This document shows positions 1-9,790 of a stretch of DNA of 64,000 nt, one piece after another. Position numbers and translations under genes: made by a program. Source of the stretch: Lepidodermella squamata. Taxonomy: Eukaryota > Gastrotricha. The stretch's first letter is position 1; each line of letters begins with the position of its first letter. Where the stretch lies: contig JBLDXI010000012.1 of the NCBI GenBank assembly GCA_047495785.1, positions 186,001-250,000 of the forward strand. Direction: 5' to 3'. The notes under the pieces are model-generated. The model was not told the DNA's origin, did no database searches, and saw only the letters and a program-made list of their open reading frames with translations.

Positions 1-147
1 TCAAATGGTGTCGAAATTCGAAAGAAACTACCTAAATCTATCAAAAATGGCTATTTTGCCCTGGTGGGAAACTTGATGACCAGAAAAATGGTATTTTGAG
101 GATAGACGATAAGATGGGCAGAACAGCTAATACCAAAAACAGCAAAT

Positions 148-282
148 GCGACAAAACAGCAAGTGGCATAACAGCAGAAACCCGCTGAATCTTCTTCATA
201 GTAAGTTTTCGCTGTTTTGTCGCGAAATAAAAATTTGCTGTTATGTCGCATTCGCTGTTCTGAGAAGTTGCTGTTATGTCGC
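148..282. repeat. Cluster of 13-mer GCTGTT(T/A)TGTCGC repeats
   Basis: The 13-mer GCTGTTTTGTCGC occurs inverted at 148-160 and direct at 211-223. A one-base variant (GCTGTTATGTCGC) is at 237-249 and again at 270-282. The rest of positions 1 to about 736 shows no coding pattern. The cluster may be the edge of a larger repeat cut by the window start. Confidence 0.6.
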
Positions 283-736
283 CGTTCAACTTTTTCATAC
301 CACACATTTTATTCAAAGAAAATTCCCGTTCAATTTACTATCGATAGGTCAAACCCTGGTCGTTCCATGGTATTCCATCCAAGTAAAATAGATCTGGACA
401 CGAATTAGGGTAACTTGGCCATATGACTATTTTTTCACTCGAAGAGGAACTATTTTTGGCAATAACAAGGATGATGATTCATCAGCCAGATTTTATTGAG
501 CATTTTACACATGAAAACTGCCAAGATTCCATATAAAATTCAGGTGACTTAAGCTCTCTTTATTTCCAAGTCAAAGGTGTCGCTTGAATGCTGCCATTGA
601 GAGGAATGATCTGTGGGTGAAAACTCCGTAGCCCTAAGATCCCAGAAACACGAGATATTGACAGCCAAAATCTCGAGGCATAAAGTCGATCAGCTGGTAT
701 TGCCGATTTAGCGTAAACATACCCTCATCTCAGGAA

Positions 737-1363
737 GACGAACAATTTGAACGGAACAACACGTGGCTGCACGAAGATGGCACCGTGTCGCAAGTAACGA
801 CGCGATTTACCGAATGTGAAAATGAAGCGCCGTTTATGTACAGGCGCCTGGCCGACGCTGCGGCAAATGGGCTGCGCATCACCATGCCGCTGCTGGCAGT
901 GCCCTCCTGCTCCTTAAACCGGCATCCGTTTTACCCGATAGAATGCCAGACGAAGGGGCACTTCACACCCTGAATTACCGTACGGGCGAATCATCTTCAT
1001 GGAGCCGATCATGCGCCTAGCGCTGCATCGTAGCAGGCTGGAACAGGTGCTTGGCACGATGGACATCCCGCGACTTGAGTACTGTTCCTTAACATGGAAT
1101 GCGCGCATTACCCTGCCAGCACGATTCAACCTGAGGCAGATTCCGCCATTTTCCTGTTCGCTGAGTTGGAAGAGGTGGCGTTGATAAGTAACGATTGGCG
1201 GTGCGAGCATTTTGTTAGTGGAGGTACTCGGTAGGTTCCACGCAACCGAATGGCCGACTGCCAAATTTTTCTTGATGACCGAATGAACATGAGACAGATG
1301 AACGCGACTGGATATCTGGTCACTCCCAGCATACCGTACAACTTTCCCGACCAGCCATTATAA
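737..1363 (+). pseudogene. Decayed extracellular-protein gene, possibly CUB-containing
   Basis: Protein-like sequence is spread over frames and broken by stops. Frame 3 reads EDEQFERNNTWLHEDGTVSQ and on to about 930. Another frame runs from about 1000, and a third from about 1083 reads DSAIFLFAELEEVALISNDW before an in-frame TAG near 1230. After the stop the same frame continues with CQIFLDDR..NATGYLVTPSIPYNFPDQP and ends at TAA 1361-1363. The C-x(n)-G-x-L-x-[TS]P-x-x-P-x-N-[FY]P-D pattern resembles the start of a CUB domain. It is locally more GC-rich than the surroundings. Reading: a broken gene fragment. The family call is tentative. Confidence 0.35.
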
Positions 1364-1738
1364 GTCGGCTTATGAACTTTTTTAAATTCTAATTCTACTT
1401 TTAGAGCATAATAGATTCATCTACTAAGCCGTGTTGTATTTAAATATCGTTAGCGTCGTTGAATCTTGTTTACGTCAGCTTCAAATTGAAAGAGCGGCTT
1501 ATTACGTGTGAATGATGAAACAAATGACCTTTCACCTTGAAACTGTCGTAAAAAAGCCTATAAATCCGAGGTATTCAACGACGCTAAAGTTATCACCTTT
1601 TTGTCATTGTCATTGAAACGATTCAAGGGGAAAGGTGTAAAAACGCGTCCAGTCTTTACACCAGTGCAAAGATGACCAGTGTTTACGTCCTCATGCTGGC
1701 GACTGGCCAATTAAGTTGCCAGTTAGGCATGGAATGTG
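1364..1738. other. Non-coding spacer
   Basis: AT-rich sequence without a supported open frame, RNA gene or repeat. Confidence 0.5.
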
Positions 1739-3521
1739 CCCAGTCGGGAGTGTCCAGGCCTATTCTGGGTTTTTAGACCTGGAAGAGGCCCAAAAGAAGC
1801 CTGAGTTTTCAGTACATTTTTCGTGGATTTTTGCTGGGCCTGGAAGTGGCCTCAAAATGGCCTGAGATTCTAACGCATTTTTTGAGAGTTTTTCGCCAGG
1901 TCCGATCTGGGCCTAAAAATATAACGCAACTGCAACTAACTGCAAGCCTAATATGGACTCACTGCAATGCGCGGATCGCGGATTTTCACTGTAGTAGCTC
2001 AATGATTACACAGGATTATTTGAAGGGAAGTTTCACAGTTCACAGTTTTACAGGGAGTTTTCACACATATCCCAACTCTGAGCTAATAAGGTAATTTTTA
2101 CTCGCAAGTGTACATAAACTCGCTCATATTGCTGCTCCCGCTGATTATGTAATCCTGTTCTGTCGTGAATTGTCGCAATCTGTCGTTCGAGGCAAACCTA
2201 TCCATCGTAGCAGACATCAACGGTAGTGCTCGTAAACGAGCAGGCGTACGGATTCTTGTACGCTTGTTGGAGTTTAAACTAACCCATCGTGGAACAATTA
2301 AAGTGGAACAATTGGAATTCCATGATCAGCTATTGCGGGTATATCGTGTGGAAAAACACCCATGTTTTACATGTAAATATGTATGCGCGAGTTTAAAGTT
2401 TCAAAAAGATCCGCCATAATGAAAGTTTTGCGACAATCGACGAACAAATAAAGAATTATAACTTCAAGTTTTAAGTAAGAGTTTCAGCTCTGATAACTCT
2501 ATTCTCTGTATCTATGTCCATTTCATTCTCATCGCTTTGAATCTTTTGACGTGGGACTCGCCAGCGAGTTTCTTTCTTTTATTTGCCAGTTGGGAAATAT
2601 TTCTCTTCGTAAACCTCTCAACGACGAAAATTCAACTGAATCGAGTGGAACATCGATGGCAGAACGAATTCAATCAAGTAACGGCATAACATTCATGCCC
2701 ATGTTTTACAAATTTTTCTATTTTTCGATCAGATAGAAGGGCGAAGCTGCGATTATTGGCCCCGTTTCAGGCGAATCAATCAAAACCAAGCCAAGTACGG
2801 AAGAACGAAGAAAACGCACATGTCCTCATATAGGTCCCTGTAAAGGTAGTAAATGCACTGATATTTCTTAATTCCAATTTAAGATTCCACTTTCAGAAGG
2901 CCGACGACATCGAAGGTCGAAGATGATTTTGGAAAGCATGGTTCGCACCCGTTCAACAGTCAACAGTATCAGCATGCCCAGTTATCGTCTAGCAAATATC
3001 GAAGCCTACAGCCAACAAGACGCCCTTATCGAACAAAGCACAAAGCAATGAAAGCAATAACGAATCAGCCGGGGATACTCCGAATGAGGAATGGAAGCGT
3101 TTATTTGAATGAAGACTACCAATTCGACTACGGAGTGAGCTCAGATTACCCAGAACAACGCTTACTCTTCAAGCGAGGACGAGGACAGCGTTAGAGAGAT
3201 TGGCTTGGCTTCAACTATCATTCGCGTTTAAGCTTACTCGGGCTATTCTAATATGGCTAATTAATGGAATATATAAAAAATAAAGTTAAATGCTGTATAA
3301 ATGCAACTCAGGTGTATTATATAAGTGTAAAACGGGTGGCAATGCAGGGTGGACCGAAGGGCACTCTTTTTACTTTTTATGAATTTATGCCTGAAACAGG
3401 CCCAGAGTAGGCCCTGGGTCTCTCGATTTAGGCCTAAAAATCTGCAAAACGTAGGCCTGAAGTGGGCCTTTACCAGGTATTTTGTCCAGGCCTGGAATAG
3501 ACCTGGACACTCCCGACTGGG
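1739..3521. repeat. 1.78-kb unit with 27-bp terminal inverted repeats
   Basis: The left end 1739-1765 and the reverse complement of 3495-3521 match at 26 of 27 positions, beginning CCCAGTCGGGAGTGTCCAGG. Both subterminal zones (about 1760-1920 and 3380-3490) carry irregular GGCCTGGAAG / AGGCCTGAAG / GGGCCT words. This is the architecture of a non-autonomous DNA transposon. No transposase is visible between the ends, and a perfect target-site duplication is not evident. The interior contains the coding exon at 2897-3194, so the unit may have captured, or inserted around, a secreted-peptide gene. Confidence 0.6.
2897..3194 (+). CDS. 3' exon of an unrecognised basic, possibly secreted protein
   Basis: A 98-codon open frame without an initiating ATG at its start ends in TAG 3192-3194. 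A poly(A) signal AATAAA follows about 85 nt later. It is preceded by a good acceptor (CCACTTTCAG, ending 2896). Upstream, GTAAAG at 2840 is the donor that keeps the frame open (intron 2840-2896, 57 nt). The nearby GTAGTAAA at 2846 would leave an in-frame TAA. The exon reads RPTTSKVEDDFGKHGSHPFN, later YLNEDYQFDYGVSSDYPEQR, and ends LLFKRGRGQR. The acidic stretch before a KR site resembles other precursors here. I could not find a first exon with a signal peptide. Confidence 0.55.
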
Positions 3522-4507
3522 TGGTCATCTAGCCAACAGAGGAAATAAATATCTAAGAATTGTACTTATTGTTTGCATCAAACCCATCCAGCCGCTGTGG
3601 AAAACTTGTAAAAATCGTCGTTTTATGCAAACAATAAAACCTTTGCTTCACACATTCAGTATTGGACTCAGTACTACAGTAAAATGATGTATACTTTTCG
3701 AATTCGGGGAAATGAAGGTTGTAGCAGAGGTGCAAAGGAATGCTTTTGAGAAAGATACACTTTTGGAAGTTTAATCCGCGATGAGGTGACTCTTCCGGTA
3801 TAATAGTCCGCATCACTGGAAAATGTTGCTTTCACGGAAAGTAAAAATTAAACTGTTTCATGGCATAGGTAGTGAAAGCTAAGAATCGTGATTTCCCATC
3901 TCAATTCCGAGAAGTTCACAGAATCCCACTTGTTTTGCTTAAAAATGTGTCTTCATTATGACATTTGAAACTCTGGGAGTTCCAAGACAGGATAACCAAC
4001 TTTTTTGAGGCCTTCTATCCGAACCACGCCTTTTTGTGTGCTTAGGACCTCTGGGATGAACGGACCACTCATTCGCGCGGGCACGGAAAGCGGAAATAGA
4101 GGCTGACACTAATTACACTTGTCATCATAGCATACCTCGCAAAGAAAGCAACTCCGACCGATATGTCTCTTAATTAGCCTACTCCTGAACACTGTCTGTC
4201 GGAGCTTCTAATTGGTCACGCCTGTCAGTTCTTAAATAACTTACCGTATCACATGAGTTTGACACGTTGCTAAAAATAACCACTGCTCTCGATGTGAACT
4301 AAACCTTGAACTTATGGGAGATGTTGCGAGGATTATAGGAGACGTTTCCAAAATTTAACTTTGTCCTAAGGTAACGAGCCATGTCACGAATGTCAAGCAG
4401 GAATGCAAGTATCGGAAATGTTACTAGAACAGATTTGATTGACATTGATGAACTGGAAGATCATCCTCGATTGCAAATTCATATCATTCATCATTTTTAT
4501 CTTCAAA
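3522..4507. other. Non-coding spacer
   Basis: No ORF with coding character on either strand. The end serves as the upstream region of the gene at 4508. Confidence 0.5.
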
Positions 4508-4909
4508 ATGCTACTTCAAATAACGCTTTTTGCTACAATTTTCCTAACACTGCATCACGCAGTCGAACTGCGGCCTATAAACCCAGAAAAACAGGCGAAA
4601 GCGAGGCAAATTTTGCAGCTGATGCGGAGTCGAAGCGAAGTTCCAAGCGATAATAGGCGTTACCATTGGCAGACGGAAATAACCTCGGGGCAGATCGAAA
4701 GCCACGCTCCTCTCGTCGAGGCCTACGTTCAACTCCTGCAGGCTCAGATAAACGCCCTGGAACGGTTTCTTCTCGTCGACAGGCCGGCGGAGGATCGGGA
4801 GAAATCGCGGCAGGATATCGAGCGAGCGATTTTAACGATTAAAATGGAAATCTGGCGAGTCGCCTTCCTAGTTCACCGGAGCAGGTCTCGAGCTGATCGC
4901 GCGGTGTGA
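4508..4909 (+). CDS. Small secreted helical protein, unrecognised
   Basis: 133 aa from the ATG that opens the signal peptide MLLQITLFATIFLTLHHAVE. An in-frame ATG 69 nt upstream would bury the signal and is not preferred. The mature part begins RPINPEKQ, has no cysteine, and is dominated by amphipathic helix (about residues 60-125: QLLQAQINALERFLL, then DIERAILTIKMEIWRVAFLV). The end is very basic (HRSRSRADRAV). A poly(A) signal lies at 4981-4986. It converges with the minus-strand gene at 4993, whose own poly(A) signal lies at 4930-4935, so the two 3' UTRs should overlap. Function unknown. Confidence 0.7.
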   Translation: MLLQITLFATIFLTLHHAVELRPINPEKQAKARQILQLMRSRSEVPSDNRRYHWQTEITSGQIESHAPLVEAYVQLLQAQINALERFLLVDRPAEDREKSRQDIERAILTIKMEIWRVAFLVHRSRSRADRAV

Positions 4910-4992
4910 TTTTTTTTAGACAACAAAACTTTATTATTCGAAATATGAACAAAGCAAATTATTAACTGTTTTTCAATAAGAATAAAATGAAA

Positions 4993-5418
4993 TTAATGTC
5001 CTTGGAAGGAGTGTTCTTTTTGAGTAACAGTTGATCGCGAACGGCCTTTCGAGCCGCGAACGCCGCTTTTCGCTACTCCCCCGGAGCCGAAGTTAACTTT
5101 CAGCTGAGATAAAGGCTTTTTCTTGGTATTCTTCGTATTGGCCGTTGGTGGGATGTTGTTGAGAACAACCGTTATCGGTGCTTTGTCGTGGTTGTGATCG
5201 GTGTGAGGCCTGCTTGAGACGGCTGTTTCTACCTTTGTATCCTTAACAGGTTTGCGAGTTCCAGAATGAACCATTCGATGAATCGCTGAGCTTCCAGATG
5301 TTCTAATAGCTGAATCGTCGTTATTCGCAGAGTTGTTGTTGTCCACTTGAAAATGGCAATCGACCTGACTCCAGACCAGGCCGAATAAAATGCATGATAT
5401 TTTCAAGAAAGCAGACAT
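4993..5418 (-). CDS. Small secreted basic protein with hydrophobic beta-like motif
   Basis: 141 aa. The signal peptide is MSAFLKISCILFGLVWSQVD, with likely cleavage near the following Cys-His. The mature chain is Asn/Ser/Lys-rich and cysteine-free. One short hydrophobic string, APITVVLNN, at about residue 80 recurs in other proteins of this locus (LMVMKT, LMIVRT, VVVVPD). The C-terminal 50 residues are strongly basic and Gly/Ser-rich (GSGGVAKSGVRGSKGRSRST). Its 3' end overlaps the 3' UTR of the plus-strand gene at 4508. Not recognised as a known family. Confidence 0.7.
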   Translation of the reverse strand: MSAFLKISCILFGLVWSQVDCHFQVDNNNSANNDDSAIRTSGSSAIHRMVHSGTRKPVKDTKVETAVSSRPHTDHNHDKAPITVVLNNIPPTANTKNTKKKPLSQLKVNFGSGGVAKSGVRGSKGRSRSTVTQKEHSFQGH

Positions 5419-6111
5419 TTTTCGCGGTCAAAGTGAAATTTTGTCTGCTGAAACGCAATCAAAGCGAAAAAATAACCGACTGATCTGTCGAGGATGAAGC
5501 TGGAGACTTCTGAGATCGATATAGCCGTAATTACCCTTATCCAAGAGAGGATCGTATTTTTTATTGAGGTTTATACTCTCCGCACCACGCGATATTTTTT
5601 GTTCGATTTCGATATGTGCACGTCCTGTATTCTCGATTATGAGAAGCTGCCTACTCACTTTATGAAATAAATCACTCAATTTTGATTTTTTTCAGGAATT
5701 TTCTATATAAGGGCGCGAAGGTCACGAGAGATCAGACGTTTTTTGATGAGTTCCTATCAAGTAATCAAAAATTTATTTTAAGGGTTTTTCATCCTTTGAG
5801 TCATTAAATTATCGGACTTGAATTGAAATTGCCGGTTATCTTATGTATGGTGTCTCCAATTTTGCGGGGATATAGGTCATTTTAGGAATTACTCCGTGAA
5901 AATTATCCCAACTAGAGACATTTCTCGAGAGCAAATTTGAGATCAAAACCGTCTATTTTGAAATCTTGCAGTTTTTCTATTCCGCGTTGTCTGATATTTC
6001 CCTCCTCGGTATAACTCACCTTCGATTGTTAATGGTATGGGGAACTAGGATAATCTAATATTCCGAAAACTCAAAACTTCGGACAGCTATATTGAAAAAA
6101 CGGCGTGCATA
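5419..6111. other. Non-coding spacer with a plus-strand TATA motif
   Basis: A TATATAAGGGCG motif near 5703 sits upstream of only a 12-codon ORF (5747). The minus-strand open frame 5428-5679 starts at TTG and has no signal peptide. No convincing gene is seen. Confidence 0.4.
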
Positions 6112-6521
6112 TTCGCATTTAAATAAGTACGCTTGTTTGACCATTTGCACTTATAAGAGGTTCCAGTAGCTGATAATTGAACATTTCTTTGCTCAAAATA
6201 TTCTACGTTTGAAACTGAGTAAGGCTCATAATTCACCTGGTTGGGAAAAACGATCTGGCCTAGAAAATAGCTTACCTATTTTTGATTGATTCCATCATTA
6301 CAACTGAATCTTTAGAGCTTCCTGACCTTTTTGAAAGGTTCCATTGCGACTTCATCACTTATAAATTCATTCTCTGGAATCGCTTTTTCCATCCAGGTAA
6401 GGTATGAGACTTACTCAGTTTCAAACGTGGAATATTTTAAGCGAAAATCTTTCAATTACCTGCTACTGGAACCCCTTTTAAGTGTAAATAGTAAAAAAAC
6501 GCTTACTTATTTAAGTGCGAA
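6112..6521. repeat. Palindromic (foldback) repeat, arms about 146 bp
   Basis: The arm 6112-6257 and the reverse complement of 6373-6521 align almost throughout, sharing blocks such as CGTTTGAAACTGAGTAAG, GGTTCCAGTAGC and TTAAATAAGTA. The loop is about 115 bp. Divergence between arms is roughly one base in six to eight. It looks like a MITE-type foldback element or an old inverted duplication. No coding potential is seen, although a 91-codon ORF crosses the right arm. Confidence 0.75.
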
Positions 6522-6643
6522 TTTTACGACCCTTGAAAAAATCCGCCTTAATTTCGGAAATTATTCTCAGTCTGATTTATTTGAGAAAGTTCGAAGAAAC
6601 CAGTAAAAACCAGCCGATTTTCTATAGGGGATGATTCAAAATA

Positions 6644-7045
6644 TCAGTGATAACTAGGCAGGGCATGATATCTCTGCTTGCGCCTAGGTCCGTTCAGCTT
6701 CGGGCTAGTTTTGTTCCATTTCGCTATTTTCTCGTGAATCGCCATAAGATTAGCATAGTAGGCTTGAGTATTCTTCGGACTCGGCTGTGTCGCCTTGATA
6801 TCGTCCGCATTTTTCCTCTCAAACGGCTGAGAAGTCTTCATAACCATGAGCATAGGATGGTTCAGCACGTGGTTGTTTGTTAGATGCAGCGGCTGCCAAG
6901 TATCCTGGACCGTTCTAGTATCATAATTCACAAACTGCTGCTGTCTAGCGGCGGCGTCCTTGAAGTCAGACGATTGCATTGTCTCGATTGTCATAAGGCA
7001 TAATAACGACTGAAGAACTCGGCCAATCGAATGTTTATTCATCAT
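6644..7045 (-). CDS. Small secreted protein, HP-LM-T motif, neighbour paralogue of 7373
   Basis: 133 aa, beginning with two adjacent Met codons. The first about 24 residues form a moderately hydrophobic leader (VLQSLLCLMTIETMQSS), weaker than in neighbouring genes, so secretion is likely but less certain. The mature part carries NHPMLMVMKTSQPFERKN, which aligns with VHYPALMIVRTTSRNTQRK in the next gene upstream (7373). These two look like tandem paralogues. The C-terminus is basic (KLNGPRRKQRYH). A poly(A) signal lies at about 6575. No cysteine after the leader. Confidence 0.65.
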   Translation of the reverse strand: MMNKHSIGRVLQSLLCLMTIETMQSSDFKDAAARQQQFVNYDTRTVQDTWQPLHLTNNHVLNHPMLMVMKTSQPFERKNADDIKATQPSPKNTQAYYANLMAIHEKIAKWNKTSPKLNGPRRKQRYHALPSYH

Positions 7046-7372
7046 CGTGAACTCAAAAAAGCTAAAAAAAAATGAGCCGAAGTGTCGAGCTTTTCCCTCC
7101 TACTCGTTCTCGCGTGGACACTAATAAAGGGTAATAAAATAACAAAAAATCAGGAAATGGCGCGTAAGCGGCGCTTTTAGCAAACCGAAAAGCTTTGATA
7201 AACTTCCGCTGATTTTTTTTTTATGCTGGGCACGATTCACACCTAGAAACTTATAATTGAAATATCTGAGTGATCAGTCAAAAAAAAATCATCCGATGAA
7301 TTATATTTCATTTTATTGTTTTTATTCAATATTGATCTCAAAGCTTCATTGATTAAAAAATCAATTTTGACC
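7046..7372. other. Spacer with 3' signal of the next gene
   Basis: Contains two TTTATT motifs (about 7311 and 7320), the minus-strand poly(A) signals of the gene ending at 7373. Nothing else is seen. Confidence 0.5.
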
Positions 7373-7714
7373 TTAATTAAGTTTTAAGGAAGACGTCTTG
7401 CGGGCAGGCAGTTTTTGATTGATGTAAAATACAAGTACGTCCTTTCGCGGCTTATTTTGGCCGAAATTATTCACGCGATCAACGCGCAGTTGTACTGAGT
7501 TTGCCGGGGCTGTTGGTTGTTGAAGAGACTGCTCAGCAGGCGGTTTTCTCTGGGTGTTCCTCGACGTCGTTCGAACAATCATGAGAGCTGGATAATGAAC
7601 ATTTCGACCTTTCGATTGCACCGGCGCAACTACCGTCGCATCATTTGCCTCGCAATTCAACAGCAGCTGGTTGATATAGATCACAAAAATCAAAATTATT
7701 GAGGTGGGGTGCAT
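7373..7714 (-). CDS. Small secreted basic protein, paralogue of 6644
   Basis: 113 aa from ATG 7714. The longer open frame to 7741 starts at TTG. The signal is MHPTSIILIFVIYINQLLLN, with a probable cut near CEA. The mature part holds HYPALMIVRTTSRN, matching the HPMLMVMKTS motif of the gene at 6644, and a second hydrophobic string DVLVFYINQ near the C-terminus. Rich in Arg, Gln and Pro. No cysteine after the signal. AATAAA signals follow the stop by 50 to 60 nt. Function unknown. Confidence 0.7.
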   Translation of the reverse strand: MHPTSIILIFVIYINQLLLNCEANDATVVAPVQSKGRNVHYPALMIVRTTSRNTQRKPPAEQSLQQPTAPANSVQLRVDRVNNFGQNKPRKDVLVFYINQKLPARKTSSLKLN

Positions 7715-8043
7715 TATATATAATTCGGATCGAAAAAACAAGCGGTGTGATTGAATCCTGTGAAAATAACAATCGAGACGACTGGCTACTACTCCGAAAC
7801 GTGGGCGTGTCTCACGAATTTCAGCGGAAATAGCCGTTTAGCTGAAGAAACTGAGAAATCCGCCCGAATTTTCTCCCAAACACAAATAAGAAGTCAACAT
7901 TTAATGACCCGGAAATAACGCGCCTTCAATAACACATATGATTTTATTCAAATTGAATCAGAATCACGGCTATATTGAATCAGTGCATGATTTGTTTTGA
8001 GTGTAGCGTAGTTTTCGGGGGAGGTGTTTTGATCTACTTATTA
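7715..8043. other. Intergenic spacer
   Basis: Minus-strand poly(A) signal near 7932 for the gene ending at 8044. Otherwise no structure recognised. Confidence 0.5.
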
Positions 8044-8337
8044 TCAAGCTGCGATGAAGACGTTAGGGTAAATAGACTTTTTCCATCGCATCGGCCCTGC
8101 AAAAGCGCCAGCCGTTCGCTGAACCCCGAAGAAGCCTTTATGGGCTGCAGGTCGGCCGAAAGCCGGGGCCGAGTTCATTTTTTGACGTATATGCATGGCT
8201 TGCCACTTGCTGTTAGCCATAGCAAACTCATCGTCCAGATCAACATCGGCATTTTTAGAATTTGTTGGCCTTAATAGAACAAAGACAATGATACCGAACG
8301 CAACAAATAGCGAAAAATATCGGTTTGAATAAAGCAT
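8044..8337 (-). CDS. Small secreted protein, unrecognised
   Basis: 97 aa. The signal peptide MLYSNRYFSLFVAFGIIVFV has a long hydrophobic core and is cut perhaps after RPTNS. A short acidic stretch (NADVDLDDEF) is followed by a Met/His/Lys-containing central part (MANSKWQAMHIRQKMNSAP) and a glycine/alanine-rich end (GFFGVQRTAGAFAGPMRWKK). No cysteine. The acidic-then-basic layout is shared with several neighbours. No convertase KR site precedes a clear mature peptide. Confidence 0.7.
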   Translation of the reverse strand: MLYSNRYFSLFVAFGIIVFVLLRPTNSKNADVDLDDEFAMANSKWQAMHIRQKMNSAPAFGRPAAHKGFFGVQRTAGAFAGPMRWKKSIYPNVFIAA

Positions 8338-9375
8338 TTTTTCCGTTTAGTTTTTAATCAAAAATATGTATGCGCAATTTTTTTCCTAAACGGCTGTTAA
8401 TTAAAACCGCCAGCCTTTATATGGCCGTGTAAATTCGTTTTAATTTGAGGTAAAACGGAAGAGCATACTTGTAGATGCAAAAGAGAGTGGGCTGACTTTT
8501 GAGGTTTATTATTTTCATATTTCAATCAATAATGCAACTGCCGACCGCTTTGTTAATTAAACAGGTTCCAATGTGATGATGACCAGGGACCACGGATCAA
8601 CGAAACTGTGTTTTAATGGCATTTGGGATTAAAAAGCTTTAACAAAAGTAGAATGACGTCCACGGTAAAAATCAATTACGAACGAGGATATATAAACAAA
8701 TAAAGCTCATGCATTATTTTCAGTTCGGTAACTTTACTTCCAGTTAAAATTAGGACGTCTTCCAATTTTCCTCTGTCCTCAATAACGAGATCAGGACGTG
8801 AGTTATTCCAATATTCAGCATTCATCTTTCAAGGCCTCGTAAATCTGGTTGAAAATCCGTTCCTACGCGGACGGATATTTTATTTCTAAAAATAACTGCG
8901 CAAGATTGATAGCGGATATCTTTAATGAGCTCGAAAAATTGACCTAAATCCTACGCAGATGCTTTATATAAAATCCGCAAACCGGAGCAAGGTGTCATTC
9001 GCAGGTCTATGACCGGTAATTGCGCGAAGTTTCCATGGGTGAAAAAGCGGTGTGCCATAATTACGTCATTTCGACTTGGCTGTGCCCTCACTCTCCCACT
9101 AGCCACTCGAAATAACTCATTGCGGAGATAATTACTTTTTTCCATGCCATAATAGTTTACGAGTGGTTCTCTCGCCCTGATTTCAGGCCACGTATCGAGA
9201 GCACTTGTAAGGGAAAATTCTTTTCTAAAGCATAATTTAATATTCTCCACTGCAATTTTCTCGCGTAGCGCATATTCCCCGCATTTGAATAAATCCTATT
9301 GTTTCCGAATCATCTGCATTACAACCGTCCTCCTACAAATTGTTACATTTTCTATTAAACTAGAATTTTCAAAAA
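8338..9375. other. Long spacer without a supported gene
   Basis: A 99-codon minus-strand frame (8951-9250) opens with ATG. It has no signal peptide and no poly(A) signal and contains a TATATAAAG motif, so I do not call it. The end carries the upstream region of the plus-strand gene at 9376. Confidence 0.45.
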
Positions 9376-9702
9376 ATGTACGCTATCGCAGTTGTTTTGA
9401 TAATCGCTCTTGGATCAAGCGATGCTAACACCATTGCTGATAAAGATGACCTGAACTTCCACTGGCAGGCGCCGACAATGACTGTCGACTCTAAGGAGGA
9501 GTCGCAAAAACTGCTCGCAGCCTACTACGCGCAAACTCTGGACACCCTGAAGGAGATGAATAATAGCGGAGCTTTGGGCGAGCCTCAGTCCGACTACGAA
9601 CTCGAGACTACGGCCTATGCTATTGCCCTCAAGTACTGGCGAGATTACATCAAGTCGAACCAGGCCATCAAATCCATGGCGGACCGATATGTTCCTTACT
9701 GA
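9376..9702 (+). CDS. Small secreted acidic helical protein
   Basis: 108 aa. Signal MYAIAVVLIIALGSSDA, one of the shortest in the locus. The mature part is acidic and mainly helical: DLNFHWQAPTMTVDSKEESQ, then LLAAYYAQTLDTLKEM, and a C-terminal helix with ALKYWRDYIKS. No cysteine and no dibasic site, so it is probably secreted whole. AATAAA at 9763-9768. The convergent minus-strand gene has its signal at 9735-9740, so the transcripts should overlap by about 60 nt. Confidence 0.75.
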   Translation: MYAIAVVLIIALGSSDANTIADKDDLNFHWQAPTMTVDSKEESQKLLAAYYAQTLDTLKEMNNSGALGEPQSDYELETTAYAIALKYWRDYIKSNQAIKSMADRYVPY

Positions 9703-9790
9703 ATTGAACTGTTTCACACACCTGCTAAAAGCGTTTTATTGTCTATCGAAAAGGATCAGTATAATAAAGTTTCGCTAATTATTGTTGCTA

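Noticed and set aside
5428-5679. 83-codon minus ORF directly upstream of the 4993 gene
   Set aside because: Starts at TTG, has no leader, and no splice pair links it to the gene.
8951-9250. 99-codon minus ORF with ATG
   Set aside because: No signal peptide, no poly(A) signal, no paralogue, and it contains a TATA-like motif.
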